Shown piece by piece: positions 34,435 through 43,756 of a stretch of DNA of 64,000 nucleotides. The stretch's first letter is position 1, and the number at the start of each line of letters is the position of its first letter. Under the pieces are notes generated by a model that was not told where the DNA came from, did not search any database, and saw only the letters and a list, made by a program, of their open reading frames with translations. The stretch is from the NCBI GenBank assembly GCA_003343905.1, contig QAKI01000040.1, positions 62,001 to 126,000 on the forward strand, read 5' to 3'. The position numbers and the translations under genes are program-made. This stretch comes from Subdoligranulum variabile. Its GTDB lineage: Bacteria > Bacillota > Clostridia > Oscillospirales > Ruminococcaceae.

Positions 34435-36027
34435 TCACAACAACGCTTCCACGGCGGCGCGCTCGGCGGGCAGGGCATGCCGGTAATGGGACAGGAAGGC
34501 CGCAAAGCCTTCGCTGTCGGCTGCGTCAGGCATGATGGTGTTCCCCTCTGCCCCCGCAAACACCCGGTCCAGGTACTGTTCCAGCGGTTCATCGCCGGTT
34601 CTTTCTCTCCGATACGATGCCAGCAGCGCCATGCCCCAGGGGCCGCCTTCACCGGCCGTCTGCATGACGGAGACCGGCACGCCCAGCGCCCCCGCCAGCA
34701 ACTTCTGGCCCACGACCGGGACCTTGAACAATCCGCCGTGGCCCAGCAGCCGGTCAAGCCGCACTCCTTCGTCCCGCAGCAGGATGTCCATGCCGCTCTT
34801 CAGCGCGGCCATGGCGGCGTACAGCACGGCACGGGCAAAGTTCGGCAAGGTCAGGGCCGCATCCGGGCGACGCGCCAGCAGCGGGCAGCCCGCGTCCAGC
34901 CCCATGACCGGCTCGCCGGAATAGCAGTTGAAGCTGACCAGCCCGCCGGCATCCGCCGCCCCTGCCAGCGCCTGCTGATAGAACAGGCGGTACAACTCGT
35001 TTTTGGACAGCGGCTTCCCGATCGCTTCGGCCATCTGGCCCAGCAGGCGCACCCAGGCGTCCAGGTCTGCGGTGCAGGTGTTCACATGCACCATTGCCAC
35101 CGGGCGGCCGGTGGGCGTCGTGACGATGTCCAGTTCCGGGTGGACGGAGCGCAGCGGATGCTCCAGCACCACCATGGCAAATACACTGGTACCGGCGCTG
35201 ACGTTGCCGGTGCGGGCGGCCACGCTGTTGGTGGCGGCCATGCCGGTGCCGGCGTCCCCTTCCGGCGGGCAGAGAGGCACGCCGGGCTGCAGCGTTCCCG
35301 TGGGGTCCAGCAGGCGGGCGCCCTCCGGCGTCAGGCAGCCTGCGGGCGCGCCTGCCGACAGCACCCGGGGCAGAACGGCCCGCAGGTCCAGGACCGCCCC
35401 CTGGGCTGCCAGTTCCGTCTGGGCGGTACGCAGGCGGGCTTCGTCATAATCGCAGGCAACCGGGTCAATGGGGAACATCCCGCTGGCTTCGCCTACGCCC
35501 AGCACTTTTTCGCCGGTGAGCCGCCAATGGATATACCCCGCCAGCGTTGTGAGAAAGGCGATCCGTCCCACATGCTCCTCGCCGTTGAGCACCGCCTGAT
35601 ACAGATGCGCGATGCTCCATCGCTGCGGGATATTGAAGTCCAGCAGTTCCGTCAGTTTTGCAGCCGCCGGGCCGGTGGTCGTATTGCGCCAGGTGCGGAA
35701 GGCAGTCAGCAGGCCGCCTTCTGCGTCAAAAGGCAGATAGCCGTGCATCATGCCGGAGATCCCCATAGCCCCCACGGTGGCAAGCGGCAGGCCGTAGCGG
35801 TCCCGCACATCGGCAGCCAGGGCCGCAAAGGCGGTCTGCACGCCGGTCCATGCGTCCGCCAGGGAATAGGTCCAGTACCCGTTTTCCAACCGGCTTTTCC
35901 AGGTATACTCACCGCTGGCGACCGGGGTATGATCCGGGCCGACCAGCACGGCCTTGACGCGGGTGGACCCCAGTTCGATGCCCAATGCCGTATGCCCGGT
36001 GCGGATGGCGTCCTGAATGGTCTCCAT
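34435..36027 (-). CDS. FGGY-family carbohydrate kinase
   Basis: 530 residues. N-terminal FGGY domain with the phosphate loop GIELGSTRVKAVLV and MGISGMMHGYLPFD; C-terminal domain with GNVSAGTSVFAMVV and GHGGLFKVPVVGQKLL. The length and the IELGST start resemble FGGY kinases found beside L-fucose/L-arabinose isomerase family genes rather than classic XylB. The start METIQD at 36027 follows a GGGGGGAAGC stretch. It lies 13 bases after the isomerase. It would phosphorylate the ketose produced by that isomerase with ATP; which ketose (ribulose, fuculose, xylulose or other) cannot be told. It is the second FGGY kinase in the same operon, which suggests two substrates. Confidence 0.85.
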   Translation of the reverse strand: METIQDAIRTGHTALGIELGSTRVKAVLVGPDHTPVASGEYTWKSRLENGYWTYSLADAWTGVQTAFAALAADVRDRYGLPLATVGAMGISGMMHGYLPFDAEGGLLTAFRTWRNTTTGPAAAKLTELLDFNIPQRWSIAHLYQAVLNGEEHVGRIAFLTTLAGYIHWRLTGEKVLGVGEASGMFPIDPVACDYDEARLRTAQTELAAQGAVLDLRAVLPRVLSAGAPAGCLTPEGARLLDPTGTLQPGVPLCPPEGDAGTGMAATNSVAARTGNVSAGTSVFAMVVLEHPLRSVHPELDIVTTPTGRPVAMVHVNTCTADLDAWVRLLGQMAEAIGKPLSKNELYRLFYQQALAGAADAGGLVSFNCYSGEPVMGLDAGCPLLARRPDAALTLPNFARAVLYAAMAALKSGMDILLRDEGVRLDRLLGHGGLFKVPVVGQKLLAGALGVPVSVMQTAGEGGPWGMALLASYRRERTGDEPLEQYLDRVFAGAEGNTIMPDAADSEGFAAFLSHYRHALPAERAAVEALL

Positions 36028-36040
36028 GCTGCTTCCCCCC

Positions 36041-37531
36041 TTACGCCCAGGGATTCTCGGTGGGATAGGGCAGCGATTTGGGCTGGTTGTAAGCAATATC
36101 GCTGATGCCCAGGTATTTGAACACTTCAAACATCAGCTTGCCATAATGGCCGAAAGCCACCGCGCCGTGGTGCGGGTAGTGCTTCTGCACCAGCACATGA
36201 CGGTAGAAGCGGCCCATTTCCGGGATGGCAAACACGCCGATGCCGCCGAAGCTGCGGGTCGCCACCGGCAGCACTTCGCCCTCGGCGATATAGCTGCGCA
36301 GGATGCCCTCGCTGTCGCACTGCAGGCGGTAGAAGGTGATATCGGACGGCGCAATGTCGCCTTCCAGCGTGCCGCGGGTAAAGTCCGGCTCGCTGCCCGC
36401 CGGTTCCAGCAGGCGGTGCTGGATCAGCTGGTACTTCACGGCACGGTCAGCGCACATCTTGCAGGAAGGCGTGTTGCCGCAGTGGAAGCCCATGAAGGTA
36501 TCGGTCAGCCGGTAGTCGAACTTGCCCTTGATGTCCGCATCATAGAGATACGGGGGCACGCTGTTGTTGATATCCAGCAGCGTCACGGTATCGCCCGAAA
36601 CGCACATCCCGATGTACTCGCTCAAAGCGCCGTAGATATCCACCTCGCAGGAGACCGGGATGCCGCGGCTCGCCAGGCGGGAGTTGACGTAGCAGGGTTC
36701 AAACCCGAACTGGGACGGGAAGGCGGGCCAGCACTTATCGGCAAACGCCACATACTTCCGGCTGCCCTTGTGGGCTTCGGCCCAGTCCAGCAGCGTGATC
36801 TCGAACTGCGCCATGCGGGCCAGAAGGTCGGGGTAATACTTTCCTTCGCCCATCTCGGCCTTCATATCCTCGCACACTGCCGGGATACGCGGGTCGCCCT
36901 CGTGTTCCTTATAGGCCACCAGCAGGTCCAGTTCGCTGTTTTCTTCAATTTCCACGCCCAGCTCGTACAGCCCCTTGATGGGGGCGTTGCAGGCGAAGAA
37001 GTCCTGCGGGCGGGGGCCGAAGGTGATGAGCTTCAGGTCTTTCACGCCCAGGATCGCGCGGGCAATGGGCACGAACTCGGCCATCTTTTCGGCCAGTTCT
37101 TCGGCAGTGCCCACAGGGTATTCGGGGATATAGCCTTTCAGGTGGCGCATCCCCAGGTTGTAGGAGCAGTTCAGCATGCCGCAGTATGCGTCGCCGCGGC
37201 CATTGATGAGGTCGCCGTCGCCCTCGGCAGCCGCCACGAACATACAGGGACCGTCAAAGTATTTGGCGATGAGCGTTTCCGGCGTTTCGGGGCCAAAGTT
37301 GCCCAGGAACACCGTCAGCGCGTTGCAGCCCGCGTCCACCACCTCTTTGACAGCGGCCAGCATATCTTTCTCGTTTTCGACCGTTGTTTTTGCTTCATAA
37401 ACATCGAGCCCCCTCGCCGCACAGGCCGACGCGATGGCCCCGCGGCGCTTCTGCGACAGTTCGATCGGGAAGCAGTCACGGCTGACGGCCACAAGGCCCA
37501 GTTTGACTTCCGGGATATTGGCAGACTTCAT
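36041..37531 (-). CDS. L-fucose/L-arabinose isomerase family protein
   Basis: 496 residues, matching the Firmicutes group called L-fucose/L-arabinose isomerase family. Segments such as VFLGNFGPETPETLIAKYF (domain 1), VSCEVDIYGALSEYIGM (with an acidic metal ligand), FMGFHCGNTPSCKMC and HYPHHGAVAFGHYG (histidines near the active site) support this. It would convert an aldose to a ketose using Mn2+ or Mg2+. AAAGGAGGAA precedes the ATG at 37531. Neighbours are DUF4867 upstream and an FGGY kinase downstream, giving a compact isomerase-kinase pathway in the cytoplasm. The exact sugar is not predictable. Confidence 0.85.
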   Translation of the reverse strand: MKSANIPEVKLGLVAVSRDCFPIELSQKRRGAIASACAARGLDVYEAKTTVENEKDMLAAVKEVVDAGCNALTVFLGNFGPETPETLIAKYFDGPCMFVAAAEGDGDLINGRGDAYCGMLNCSYNLGMRHLKGYIPEYPVGTAEELAEKMAEFVPIARAILGVKDLKLITFGPRPQDFFACNAPIKGLYELGVEIEENSELDLLVAYKEHEGDPRIPAVCEDMKAEMGEGKYYPDLLARMAQFEITLLDWAEAHKGSRKYVAFADKCWPAFPSQFGFEPCYVNSRLASRGIPVSCEVDIYGALSEYIGMCVSGDTVTLLDINNSVPPYLYDADIKGKFDYRLTDTFMGFHCGNTPSCKMCADRAVKYQLIQHRLLEPAGSEPDFTRGTLEGDIAPSDITFYRLQCDSEGILRSYIAEGEVLPVATRSFGGIGVFAIPEMGRFYRHVLVQKHYPHHGAVAFGHYGKLMFEVFKYLGISDIAYNQPKSLPYPTENPWA

Positions 37532-37552
37532 AATGCGTTCCTCCTTTTGTAT

Positions 37553-38194
37553 TTACAGGTCGCCTGCAATGTCGATATTGCTCCCGGTCAGGGCAGCAAC
37601 GGCCCCCTGGCCCGCTTCCGCAGAATCCGGGTGCGCCAGCAGCCACTTGTTGCAGCCCCAGAGCCAAGCGTCCTCCCCGGTCTGGGGGCGGATCTGCGGC
37701 TTGGCGGTGTTGGTGCCCTGCGGCAGGGCGACCAGCATCCTGAAGCCCCTGGCCGGGTCGGTGTGGCAGGGGGCATAGTGCAGCGTGGTGCCGTACACCT
37801 CCACCAGCGTGCCGGCCGGTACGCGGAAAGCGCGGACCTTGCCGGTATCCAGCTTGCCGTTCTCGATCTGGTCCCGCCGGGCCAGCAGCAGGATGAAGTC
37901 CTCCGTGCCCAGATTGAACTCACTGTCCCGGTGGTATTCCAGGCAGTTGAGCTTTGTGTTATAGCCGTTGCACCAGCCCATCTGGCAGGGCATACCGCCA
38001 AACAGATGCTCGCTGACTTCCACCGCAGCGGGCAGTTCCTGCAGGGCCGGGTCCTCGGCGCAGTAATCGGTGCCGGTCTGCGGCATCGGGGTATGGGCCA
38101 GGGCGTTCAGGATCTCGTCCCTGGCTTCCTCCAGCCCTGTCACCACGCGGCCATAGCTCCCAAACGCCGCATCATATACCGATTCGATCTTCAT
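37553..38194 (-). CDS. DUF4867-family protein, cupin-like
   Basis: 213 residues. The sequence (MGWCNGYNTKLNCLEYHRDSE, here cut to MGWCNGYNTKLNCLEYH, and VRAFRVPAGTLVEVYGTTLHYAPC) matches DUF4867 proteins, which look like a small cupin barrel with conserved histidine and glutamate residues. AAAGGGGAT lies before the ATG at 38194, one base after the xylB stop. DUF4867 genes tend to occur with pentose or deoxysugar kinases and isomerases, so a mutarotase-like, epimerase or sugar-binding role is possible, but the function is not established. A longer frame to 38278 would overlap xylB and is rejected. Confidence 0.75.
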   Translation of the reverse strand: MKIESVYDAAFGSYGRVVTGLEEARDEILNALAHTPMPQTGTDYCAEDPALQELPAAVEVSEHLFGGMPCQMGWCNGYNTKLNCLEYHRDSEFNLGTEDFILLLARRDQIENGKLDTGKVRAFRVPAGTLVEVYGTTLHYAPCHTDPARGFRMLVALPQGTNTAKPQIRPQTGEDAWLWGCNKWLLAHPDSAEAGQGAVAALTGSNIDIAGDL

Positions 38195-38195
38195 T

Positions 38196-39683
38196 TTATG
38201 TATCCCCTTTCGCCAGGTTTGCAAACAGTGTTCTGCAAGCCGGGTAAATTTGCTTAAACTCTGCATAGCGGGCTTCATACCGCGCCGTCAGTTCCGGGTC
38301 CGGTTCCACCGTTTCTTTGATCCGCAGCATCGCGCGGGACACTTCCGCCACATGGGCGTAACGCCCGCAGGCCACCATGGCCAGCAGGGCGGCGCCGTAG
38401 CCGGGCCCCTGTTCCGTGGCCGGGATGTCCAGCGGGATGCCCAGCACGTTGGCCAGGATCATCCGCCACAGCGGCGATTTGCTGCCGCCGCCGCACAGGG
38501 TGGAGCGGGCGACCGTCACGCCCTGGCTGCGGGCGGTTTCCACGCTGTCCCGCAGTGCAAACGCGACCCCTTCCAGCATTGCCTGGGTCATATCCGCGCG
38601 GGAGGTGTCCATCGTCATGCCCAGAAAGACCGCCCGTGCATCCACATCGTTGATCGGGCTGCGTTCCCCCATCAGGTACGGCAGATAGAACACATGGTTC
38701 CGGCCCAGTTTTCCGGGCGCAACCGCCGCCTGTTCCGCGGCATAGTCGCCGCTGCACAGGATGTTTTCCATCCACCATTTGTTGCAGGAAGCGGCAGAAA
38801 GCATACAGCCCATCAGGTGGTAGCCACCGTCCGCATGGGCAAAGGCGTGCAGCGCCCGGTCGGGCACCGCGCGGAACTGCTGCGACGAGATGAACACCGT
38901 GCCGGATGTGCCAAGGCTGATATTGCAGCGCCCCTCCCCGACCGTACCCGTGCCGATGGCCGCGGCGGCGTTATCGCCCGCCCCCGCGCACACTTTCACG
39001 GTTTCAGGCAGGCCCAGGGCGGCGGCCACGCCGGGCTTCAGGCAGCCGACTTCCTGCCAGCTTTCATACAGCGCGGCCAGCCATCCAGGCTGTACCCCGC
39101 AGATCTCGCACATTTCCCGGCTCCAGCGTTTGTGCTGCACATCCAGCAGCAGCGTGCCGGAAGCGTCGGAATAATCCGTCGCGTGTATGCCGGTCATGCG
39201 GTACACCAGATAGTCCTTCGGCAGCATGATCCTGGCGATCTGCGCAAACAACTCCGGTTCCTTTTCCCGCATCCACAGCAGCTTCGGCGCGGTAAAACCC
39301 GCAAAGGCGATATTGCCGGTCCAGGCGCCGAGCCGTTCTTTCCCGATGGTCGTATTCAAGTAGTCCGTCTGGGCCGCGGTGCGGCCGTCGTTCCACAGGA
39401 TGGCCGGGCGCAGCACCCGGTCCGCCGCATCCAGCGCGACCAGACCGTGCATCTGCCCGCCGACGCCGATCCCCTGTACCTGTGCCGGGTCAGCCCCTTC
39501 CAGCAGTTCGGGGATGCCCGCGAGGCAGGCATTCCACCAGTCACAGGGGTCCTGTTCGCTCCAGCCCGGACAGGGGAAGGAAAGCGGATATTCCTTCGTG
39601 ACGGTATGCAGCACCCGGCCATCCTCATCCACCAACAGGAATTTGCAGGCCGAGGTGCCCAGATCGATCCCAATAAACGTCAT
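38196..39683 (-). CDS. xylB: Xylulokinase
   Basis: 495 residues, the typical XylB length. N-terminal GIDLGTSACKFLLVDEDG, VGGQMHGLVALD and AILWNDGRT are the hallmarks of xylulokinase; NISLGTSGTVFISS and GGGSKSPLWRMILAN follow in the C-terminal ATPase domain. It phosphorylates D-xylulose to D-xylulose-5-phosphate for the pentose phosphate pathway. GGAGGGAAGGG precedes the ATG at 39683. It opens the operon xylB, DUF4867, isomerase and second FGGY kinase, and an AraC regulator gene lies just upstream on the same strand. No xylose isomerase XylA is visible, so xylulose must arise from another step or from the isomerase downstream. Confidence 0.93.
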   Translation of the reverse strand: MTFIGIDLGTSACKFLLVDEDGRVLHTVTKEYPLSFPCPGWSEQDPCDWWNACLAGIPELLEGADPAQVQGIGVGGQMHGLVALDAADRVLRPAILWNDGRTAAQTDYLNTTIGKERLGAWTGNIAFAGFTAPKLLWMREKEPELFAQIARIMLPKDYLVYRMTGIHATDYSDASGTLLLDVQHKRWSREMCEICGVQPGWLAALYESWQEVGCLKPGVAAALGLPETVKVCAGAGDNAAAAIGTGTVGEGRCNISLGTSGTVFISSQQFRAVPDRALHAFAHADGGYHLMGCMLSAASCNKWWMENILCSGDYAAEQAAVAPGKLGRNHVFYLPYLMGERSPINDVDARAVFLGMTMDTSRADMTQAMLEGVAFALRDSVETARSQGVTVARSTLCGGGSKSPLWRMILANVLGIPLDIPATEQGPGYGAALLAMVACGRYAHVAEVSRAMLRIKETVEPDPELTARYEARYAEFKQIYPACRTLFANLAKGDT

Positions 39684-39719
39684 GCGAACCCTTCCCTCCT
39701 TCGGTTCCTATCTGGCACC

Positions 39720-39728
39720 AGTATACCA
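39720..39728 (-). promoter_or_regulatory. Probable extended -10 promoter of xylB
   Basis: On the minus strand TGG followed by TATACT (39725-39720) forms an extended -10 about 36 bases before the xylB start. There is no good -35 at 17 bases, which fits activation by the AraC regulator encoded upstream (inference). Confidence 0.5.
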
Positions 39729-39840
39729 TCGCGGGGAATGTTTTTCCTTGACAAAGTGGCTTTGGCGATTAGACGAATTTGCTGTCCGGCGCTTTTTCGG
39801 CAAGTTGACAATTTCGCCGCAGACTTTTTGTTATATCCGA

Positions 39841-40803
39841 CTAAACGTCCCCGCCAGACGGTCCCCCGCGCCGTTTTTCCACTTCGTCAAGCAGTTCCAG
39901 ACTTTTTTCCGGGGAATAAAAATGCTCCAGCGAATGGACGCTGTGGTGGACCCGCGTTTCTTCCTGCACGGGGCTTTGGCTCCGGCGGCGGTATTCCTCC
40001 GGCGTGATGCCGAACCGCTTATGGAACGCGCGGGAAAAATAGCGGTAATCCGAAAATCCGGACGCCACATATACGTCCACCAGCCGCTTTTGCCCGGCCG
40101 CCATCCGCTTGCAGGCATCGTAAAAACGCACGGTATCCACATAATCCTGGAAGCTGCGCCCCAGGACTTCCCGCGCAAAATGGGACACATACCCCAGCGA
40201 CAGCCCTTCTGCCCGGGCAAAATCCGACAATCTGATTTTGCGGGCATAATTGTCGTCCACATACTGGATCAACCGCATGGCGCGGTCGTTGCGCTGCTGC
40301 TGACCGGCCAGTTCCCCGCTCGACAGCATATGATGCGGCATGGCCTTGACCAGCGTGCCCAGCATCAGGCAGATCAGCCCTGTACAGATCAGTTCGTAAG
40401 CTTCCGAACGCTGCAAATAATACCGTGTCATCCGCAGCAGGCGGCCTACCAGTTCCGCATACGCACGCTGCGGCAGCGCCCGGCTGGGGCACGGCTGGTC
40501 GAAACAGAGCCTTGCAAAAGCGGGATACGTCTGCTGTACCAGTTCCGGCGCCACCTGCACACATAAAAACGTGCAGCCCTCGGTCAGCGCCCGGAATTCA
40601 TGCAGCTGCCCCGGATGAAACAGCACCATCTCGCCCGGCTGCACGCGCAGCTGGGTGTGTTCGATGCGCACATCCAGGCTGCCTTCCGCCAGCCAGATCA
40701 GTTCCATCTCCCTGTGGACATGCGGGGTACGGTAATATACCGTATCAAAAAAGATACGCAGCCCGTTGATCTGCAAGTGTTCCACGATTTCCACTTCGTG
40801 CAT
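39841..40803 (-). CDS. AraC-family sugar-responsive regulator
   Basis: 320 residues. The N-terminal cupin (about 15-100) shows HVHREMELIWLAEGSLDV and GEMVLFHPGQLHEF, typical of a sugar-binding AraC sensor. The C-terminal two HTH motifs (about 180-275) include LSDFARAEGLSLGYVSHFAR and FSDYRYFSRAFHKRFG, and then a tail of about 45 residues follows. It lies 157 bases upstream of xylB on the same strand and is its likely activator. ATG at 40803 with GAGGATAGGA upstream. The inducer is unknown. Confidence 0.88.
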   Translation of the reverse strand: MHEVEIVEHLQINGLRIFFDTVYYRTPHVHREMELIWLAEGSLDVRIEHTQLRVQPGEMVLFHPGQLHEFRALTEGCTFLCVQVAPELVQQTYPAFARLCFDQPCPSRALPQRAYAELVGRLLRMTRYYLQRSEAYELICTGLICLMLGTLVKAMPHHMLSSGELAGQQQRNDRAMRLIQYVDDNYARKIRLSDFARAEGLSLGYVSHFAREVLGRSFQDYVDTVRFYDACKRMAAGQKRLVDVYVASGFSDYRYFSRAFHKRFGITPEEYRRRSQSPVQEETRVHHSVHSLEHFYSPEKSLELLDEVEKRRGGPSGGDV

Positions 40804-40950
40804 GGTCCTATCCTCGACGTTCCCGTTTTATATGGTTTTCCCCCTCTATTTTACTTCCAACGTCGGCCCGATGCAATTCCCCCACCATGCTATTTACTGT
40901 TTGCGGCCGCTGTTTTTTCTCCCCTGCGCTTTTCTTTCGCGTCACAGCCA

Positions 40951-40999
40951 AACAGCCCCTCGCCGGTCAGCGTAATACCGCGACCAGCGGGGGGCTGTT
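40951..40999 (-). terminator. Possible terminator of the GH3-to-unassigned-hydrolase operon
   Basis: AACAGCCCC (40951-40959) pairs with GGGGCTGTT (40991-40999), and an inner stem continues (CGGTCAGCG with CGACCAGCG). It lies about 70 bases after the hydrolase stop. The T run after the stem is poor, so confidence is limited. Confidence 0.4.
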
Positions 41000-41068
41000 C
41001 AACTGTATGGGCCTGCTTCTGTAACCGGCGCGGTCCTGCCGGTCACCGTTCGAAGCGTTTGCCAGATT

Positions 41069-43738
41069 TTACCGTTCCTGTACGCGCTGCAAATAAACGC
41101 GGCCCGTCAGCCCGCTGCCGCCGGTGGGCGGTGCGGCCATCATTTTGCGGTAGCCTTCCAGCAGCGGATAGCACTGCCGCTCCAGCGTTGTGGCCACTTC
41201 GATGGTCAGGACGTTCTCGCCGGCTTTGCCCTGCAATTCATACACATAAGGCGGCGTGATCTGGATGCCCGCGCTTTCGCCGTTGAGAAAGACCTCCACG
41301 CCCTCGGCGGCATCGGTGACCGTCAGCAACAGCGAAGCGTCGCTGTCCAGCGTGAACCGGGCCGTGTACCGCACAAAGCCGGAAAATTCAGGCTGTTCTT
41401 CCGCCAGCGCATCGGGCAGCGTCACCGCCTGCGCCGGTCCAAAGGCCGGGTAGGCCGCCCCCTCGCAGGTGGCGCGGGTCCAGCCGGTCAGCGGGACGTC
41501 GGCCCCACCGTCAGGGGAAACATGCAGCGCGGCGCCCTCGGGCAGATCGCCGGTCACCAGCACGCGGGACCGCAGCGGTTCGACGCTCAGCTCCACCCGC
41601 AGGCCCGCTTCGGTATCGGCCGCAGCCGCCGGTTCGCAGCGGTTGGCCCAGGGATCATACCAGAAGCAGGGGCCGGAAAGGCCCGGCAGCGTCAGGGTGC
41701 CGGTGCAGGGGGTAGTCCCTTCGTTGACAAGCAGCACACAGGGGGCTTCGCCCTCCAGAGCCAGCAGCCGCAGCCGGTCGTTTTTGGGGGCCAGCACAGG
41801 GGCCGCCACCCCGGCGACACGCACAGCGGCAGGCAGGCCGGCAGGCTGTACCACCGGGCAGGCGGCCAGCGCCGCCGGTAACGGACCGCCGCTGCACAGG
41901 GCGGCCGGACGGCTGCCTGCAAAGAACACCGGCAGTCCTGCTTCGGCCAGAGCCGCCAGCCCCCGGGCCGCCGCGTCGGGCAGGCGTTTGGCGCCGGGCA
42001 CCACAAAGGCCCGGTAAGCGCAGCCATTGACCCGCAGCGGATCGCCCGGCACGGTCTGGTAGCGTTCCGGCTCGCTGAACACATCCGCGGGCAGCACGCG
42101 GCAGGCGATCTGGTCGTCGTACAGCGGGCGCAGCGCCTGTTCAAAGGGCATGGCGGCAGGATCACACCATTCGGCTTCGCCATGGTAAAGCACCGCCACC
42201 GGGACGGAATGGGGCGCCGAAGAAGTCAGCGTCGCCACCCGGTTCATGTAGGCCATCAACTGGCCGAAGTGCCGGTACTGTGGGTTGTGGCCGTGGGCGT
42301 AAAAATGCGGCGGGCAGTCGGGGTCGGGGAACGCTTTGCCCGAAAACGCATGGGGCACGAACCAGTTGATGCCCCGGACCAGAAAATGGTCGGCAAGGTA
42401 TTTTTCCAGCCGGACGCCTTCGGCCCAGCCGTAATTGCCAAAGATCTCGCACATGGCGTTGCCCTGTTTGCCGGGCTCGATGGCGGCCGCGCTCTCGGCC
42501 AATGTAGCGAGGGCATAGTGGTAGAAAGTGCCGTTGCGCGGGCGGCGCATGGTATCCACCTTCGGCTCGTCCTCCCCCTGGGGCAGGACCTGGCCGCCGA
42601 TGTCGTCGATACCGGCCATATCTTGCCCCTGCAGGCCCCGGAAATAGTGGCCCAGGCTTGCGCCGGTACGGCAGTGCTGGCCGTCATCCTCGATGACATG
42701 GCCGATGTACGCCACACCGTGCGCATGGCACCAGGCGGCGATCTGCTCGCTGAAATTTTCGCGCACCAGTTTGGTCAGGCACTCCATATAGACCGTGTGG
42801 ATGCGGGCGGTAGCGTCGCTGTCATCCTGAGCGAACAGGCGGGGCAGCGCGCCGGCCCAGCCGGGGCCGAACTCTTTGGCCACCGCGGCTTCCAGCGGGG
42901 CGCTCCAGGGCAGATCCTGGCCGCAGCCCAGCGTATTGCCTTTTTGGTACAAAAGGCCGTTGCCCAGTTCGGGTTCATCCGAGAAAAAGCCTGCGATGGT
43001 CTTGCCGAAATCCCCCGCGTAATGGGCCCAGTGGGGTTCGTAGACGGCATCGAGCAAAAGGCGCACGCTGGCCGGGTCGGTCATGTTGATGTAATCCCGG
43101 TGATACCCGGCGTTGCGGCTGGCCGTGACGACCTGCAGGGTGTACGCCCCGGCAGGTTTGTCCCACGCCAGGACGGTCCCCTGCACAAAGGGGAGCAGAT
43201 TCACGGCAGTGCCGTCAGCTTTCACCGCCTGCACGGTCAGCAGACGGTCACCGGCGGGGTCAAACGTGCGGGCGGCGGGAATACGGGCGGCGAACGCCTG
43301 CATCGGGTCACGCAGATCGGGTTGGGGCGGGTCCATCAGCCCTTCCGCGCGCAGATCAAGGGTCAGCGGGCCGGGGGCTTCCTCCAGCGTTTTTGTGCAG
43401 CCCAGAATGCTCTGGCGGCACAGGGCATCCGGCGCGTTCTTGACGGCGCCGTTGGCAAAGCCGGTCGGGAAATGACTGTCGTCCAGGATCCAGACTTTCA
43501 TCCCGCGGTTGCGCGCTTCTTCCAGGATCACATCCATATCGGCCCACCATTTGGGGCCGCAGAAGTCCGGGTGCGGGCGGCTTTCGACACAGACGGCCTT
43601 GCAGTTTGCGCCGTCGATGGCGGCCATCATCCGCCGCAGCGTGGCTTCATCCTCCCCATGCTGCCAGAAGAACGGCAGAATATGGTTGTCGCTTTCCCCG
43701 GCCAGCAGCCGGGCGATCGTTTTATTTTGGGGCATCAT
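41069..43738 (-). CDS. Large glycoside hydrolase, family not assigned (TIM barrel plus beta-sandwich)
   Basis: 889 residues. The first half resembles a clan GH-A/GH106-like TIM barrel: CVESRPHPDFCGPKWWADMD, then WILDDSHFPTGFANG, FFSDEPELGN, YIGHVIEDDGQH and GINWFVPHAF, with several candidate catalytic acids (the E in SDEPEL, the ED pair in VIEDDG). The last 250 residues are a beta-sandwich carbohydrate-binding-like domain (AEGVEVFLNGESAG). No signal peptide, so it is cytoplasmic. ATG at 43738 with AGGGAAG upstream; a second ATG follows directly. It is the last of five genes with GH3, GH2 and GH43 hydrolases and a TIM-barrel isomerase. Rhamnosidase-like activity is one possibility, but I would not assign a substrate. 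Confidence 0.7.
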   Translation of the reverse strand: MMPQNKTIARLLAGESDNHILPFFWQHGEDEATLRRMMAAIDGANCKAVCVESRPHPDFCGPKWWADMDVILEEARNRGMKVWILDDSHFPTGFANGAVKNAPDALCRQSILGCTKTLEEAPGPLTLDLRAEGLMDPPQPDLRDPMQAFAARIPAARTFDPAGDRLLTVQAVKADGTAVNLLPFVQGTVLAWDKPAGAYTLQVVTASRNAGYHRDYINMTDPASVRLLLDAVYEPHWAHYAGDFGKTIAGFFSDEPELGNGLLYQKGNTLGCGQDLPWSAPLEAAVAKEFGPGWAGALPRLFAQDDSDATARIHTVYMECLTKLVRENFSEQIAAWCHAHGVAYIGHVIEDDGQHCRTGASLGHYFRGLQGQDMAGIDDIGGQVLPQGEDEPKVDTMRRPRNGTFYHYALATLAESAAAIEPGKQGNAMCEIFGNYGWAEGVRLEKYLADHFLVRGINWFVPHAFSGKAFPDPDCPPHFYAHGHNPQYRHFGQLMAYMNRVATLTSSAPHSVPVAVLYHGEAEWCDPAAMPFEQALRPLYDDQIACRVLPADVFSEPERYQTVPGDPLRVNGCAYRAFVVPGAKRLPDAAARGLAALAEAGLPVFFAGSRPAALCSGGPLPAALAACPVVQPAGLPAAVRVAGVAAPVLAPKNDRLRLLALEGEAPCVLLVNEGTTPCTGTLTLPGLSGPCFWYDPWANRCEPAAAADTEAGLRVELSVEPLRSRVLVTGDLPEGAALHVSPDGGADVPLTGWTRATCEGAAYPAFGPAQAVTLPDALAEEQPEFSGFVRYTARFTLDSDASLLLTVTDAAEGVEVFLNGESAGIQITPPYVYELQGKAGENVLTIEVATTLERQCYPLLEGYRKMMAAPPTGGSGLTGRVYLQRVQER

Positions 43739-43756
43739 GGCTTCCCTGCCTTTCTC

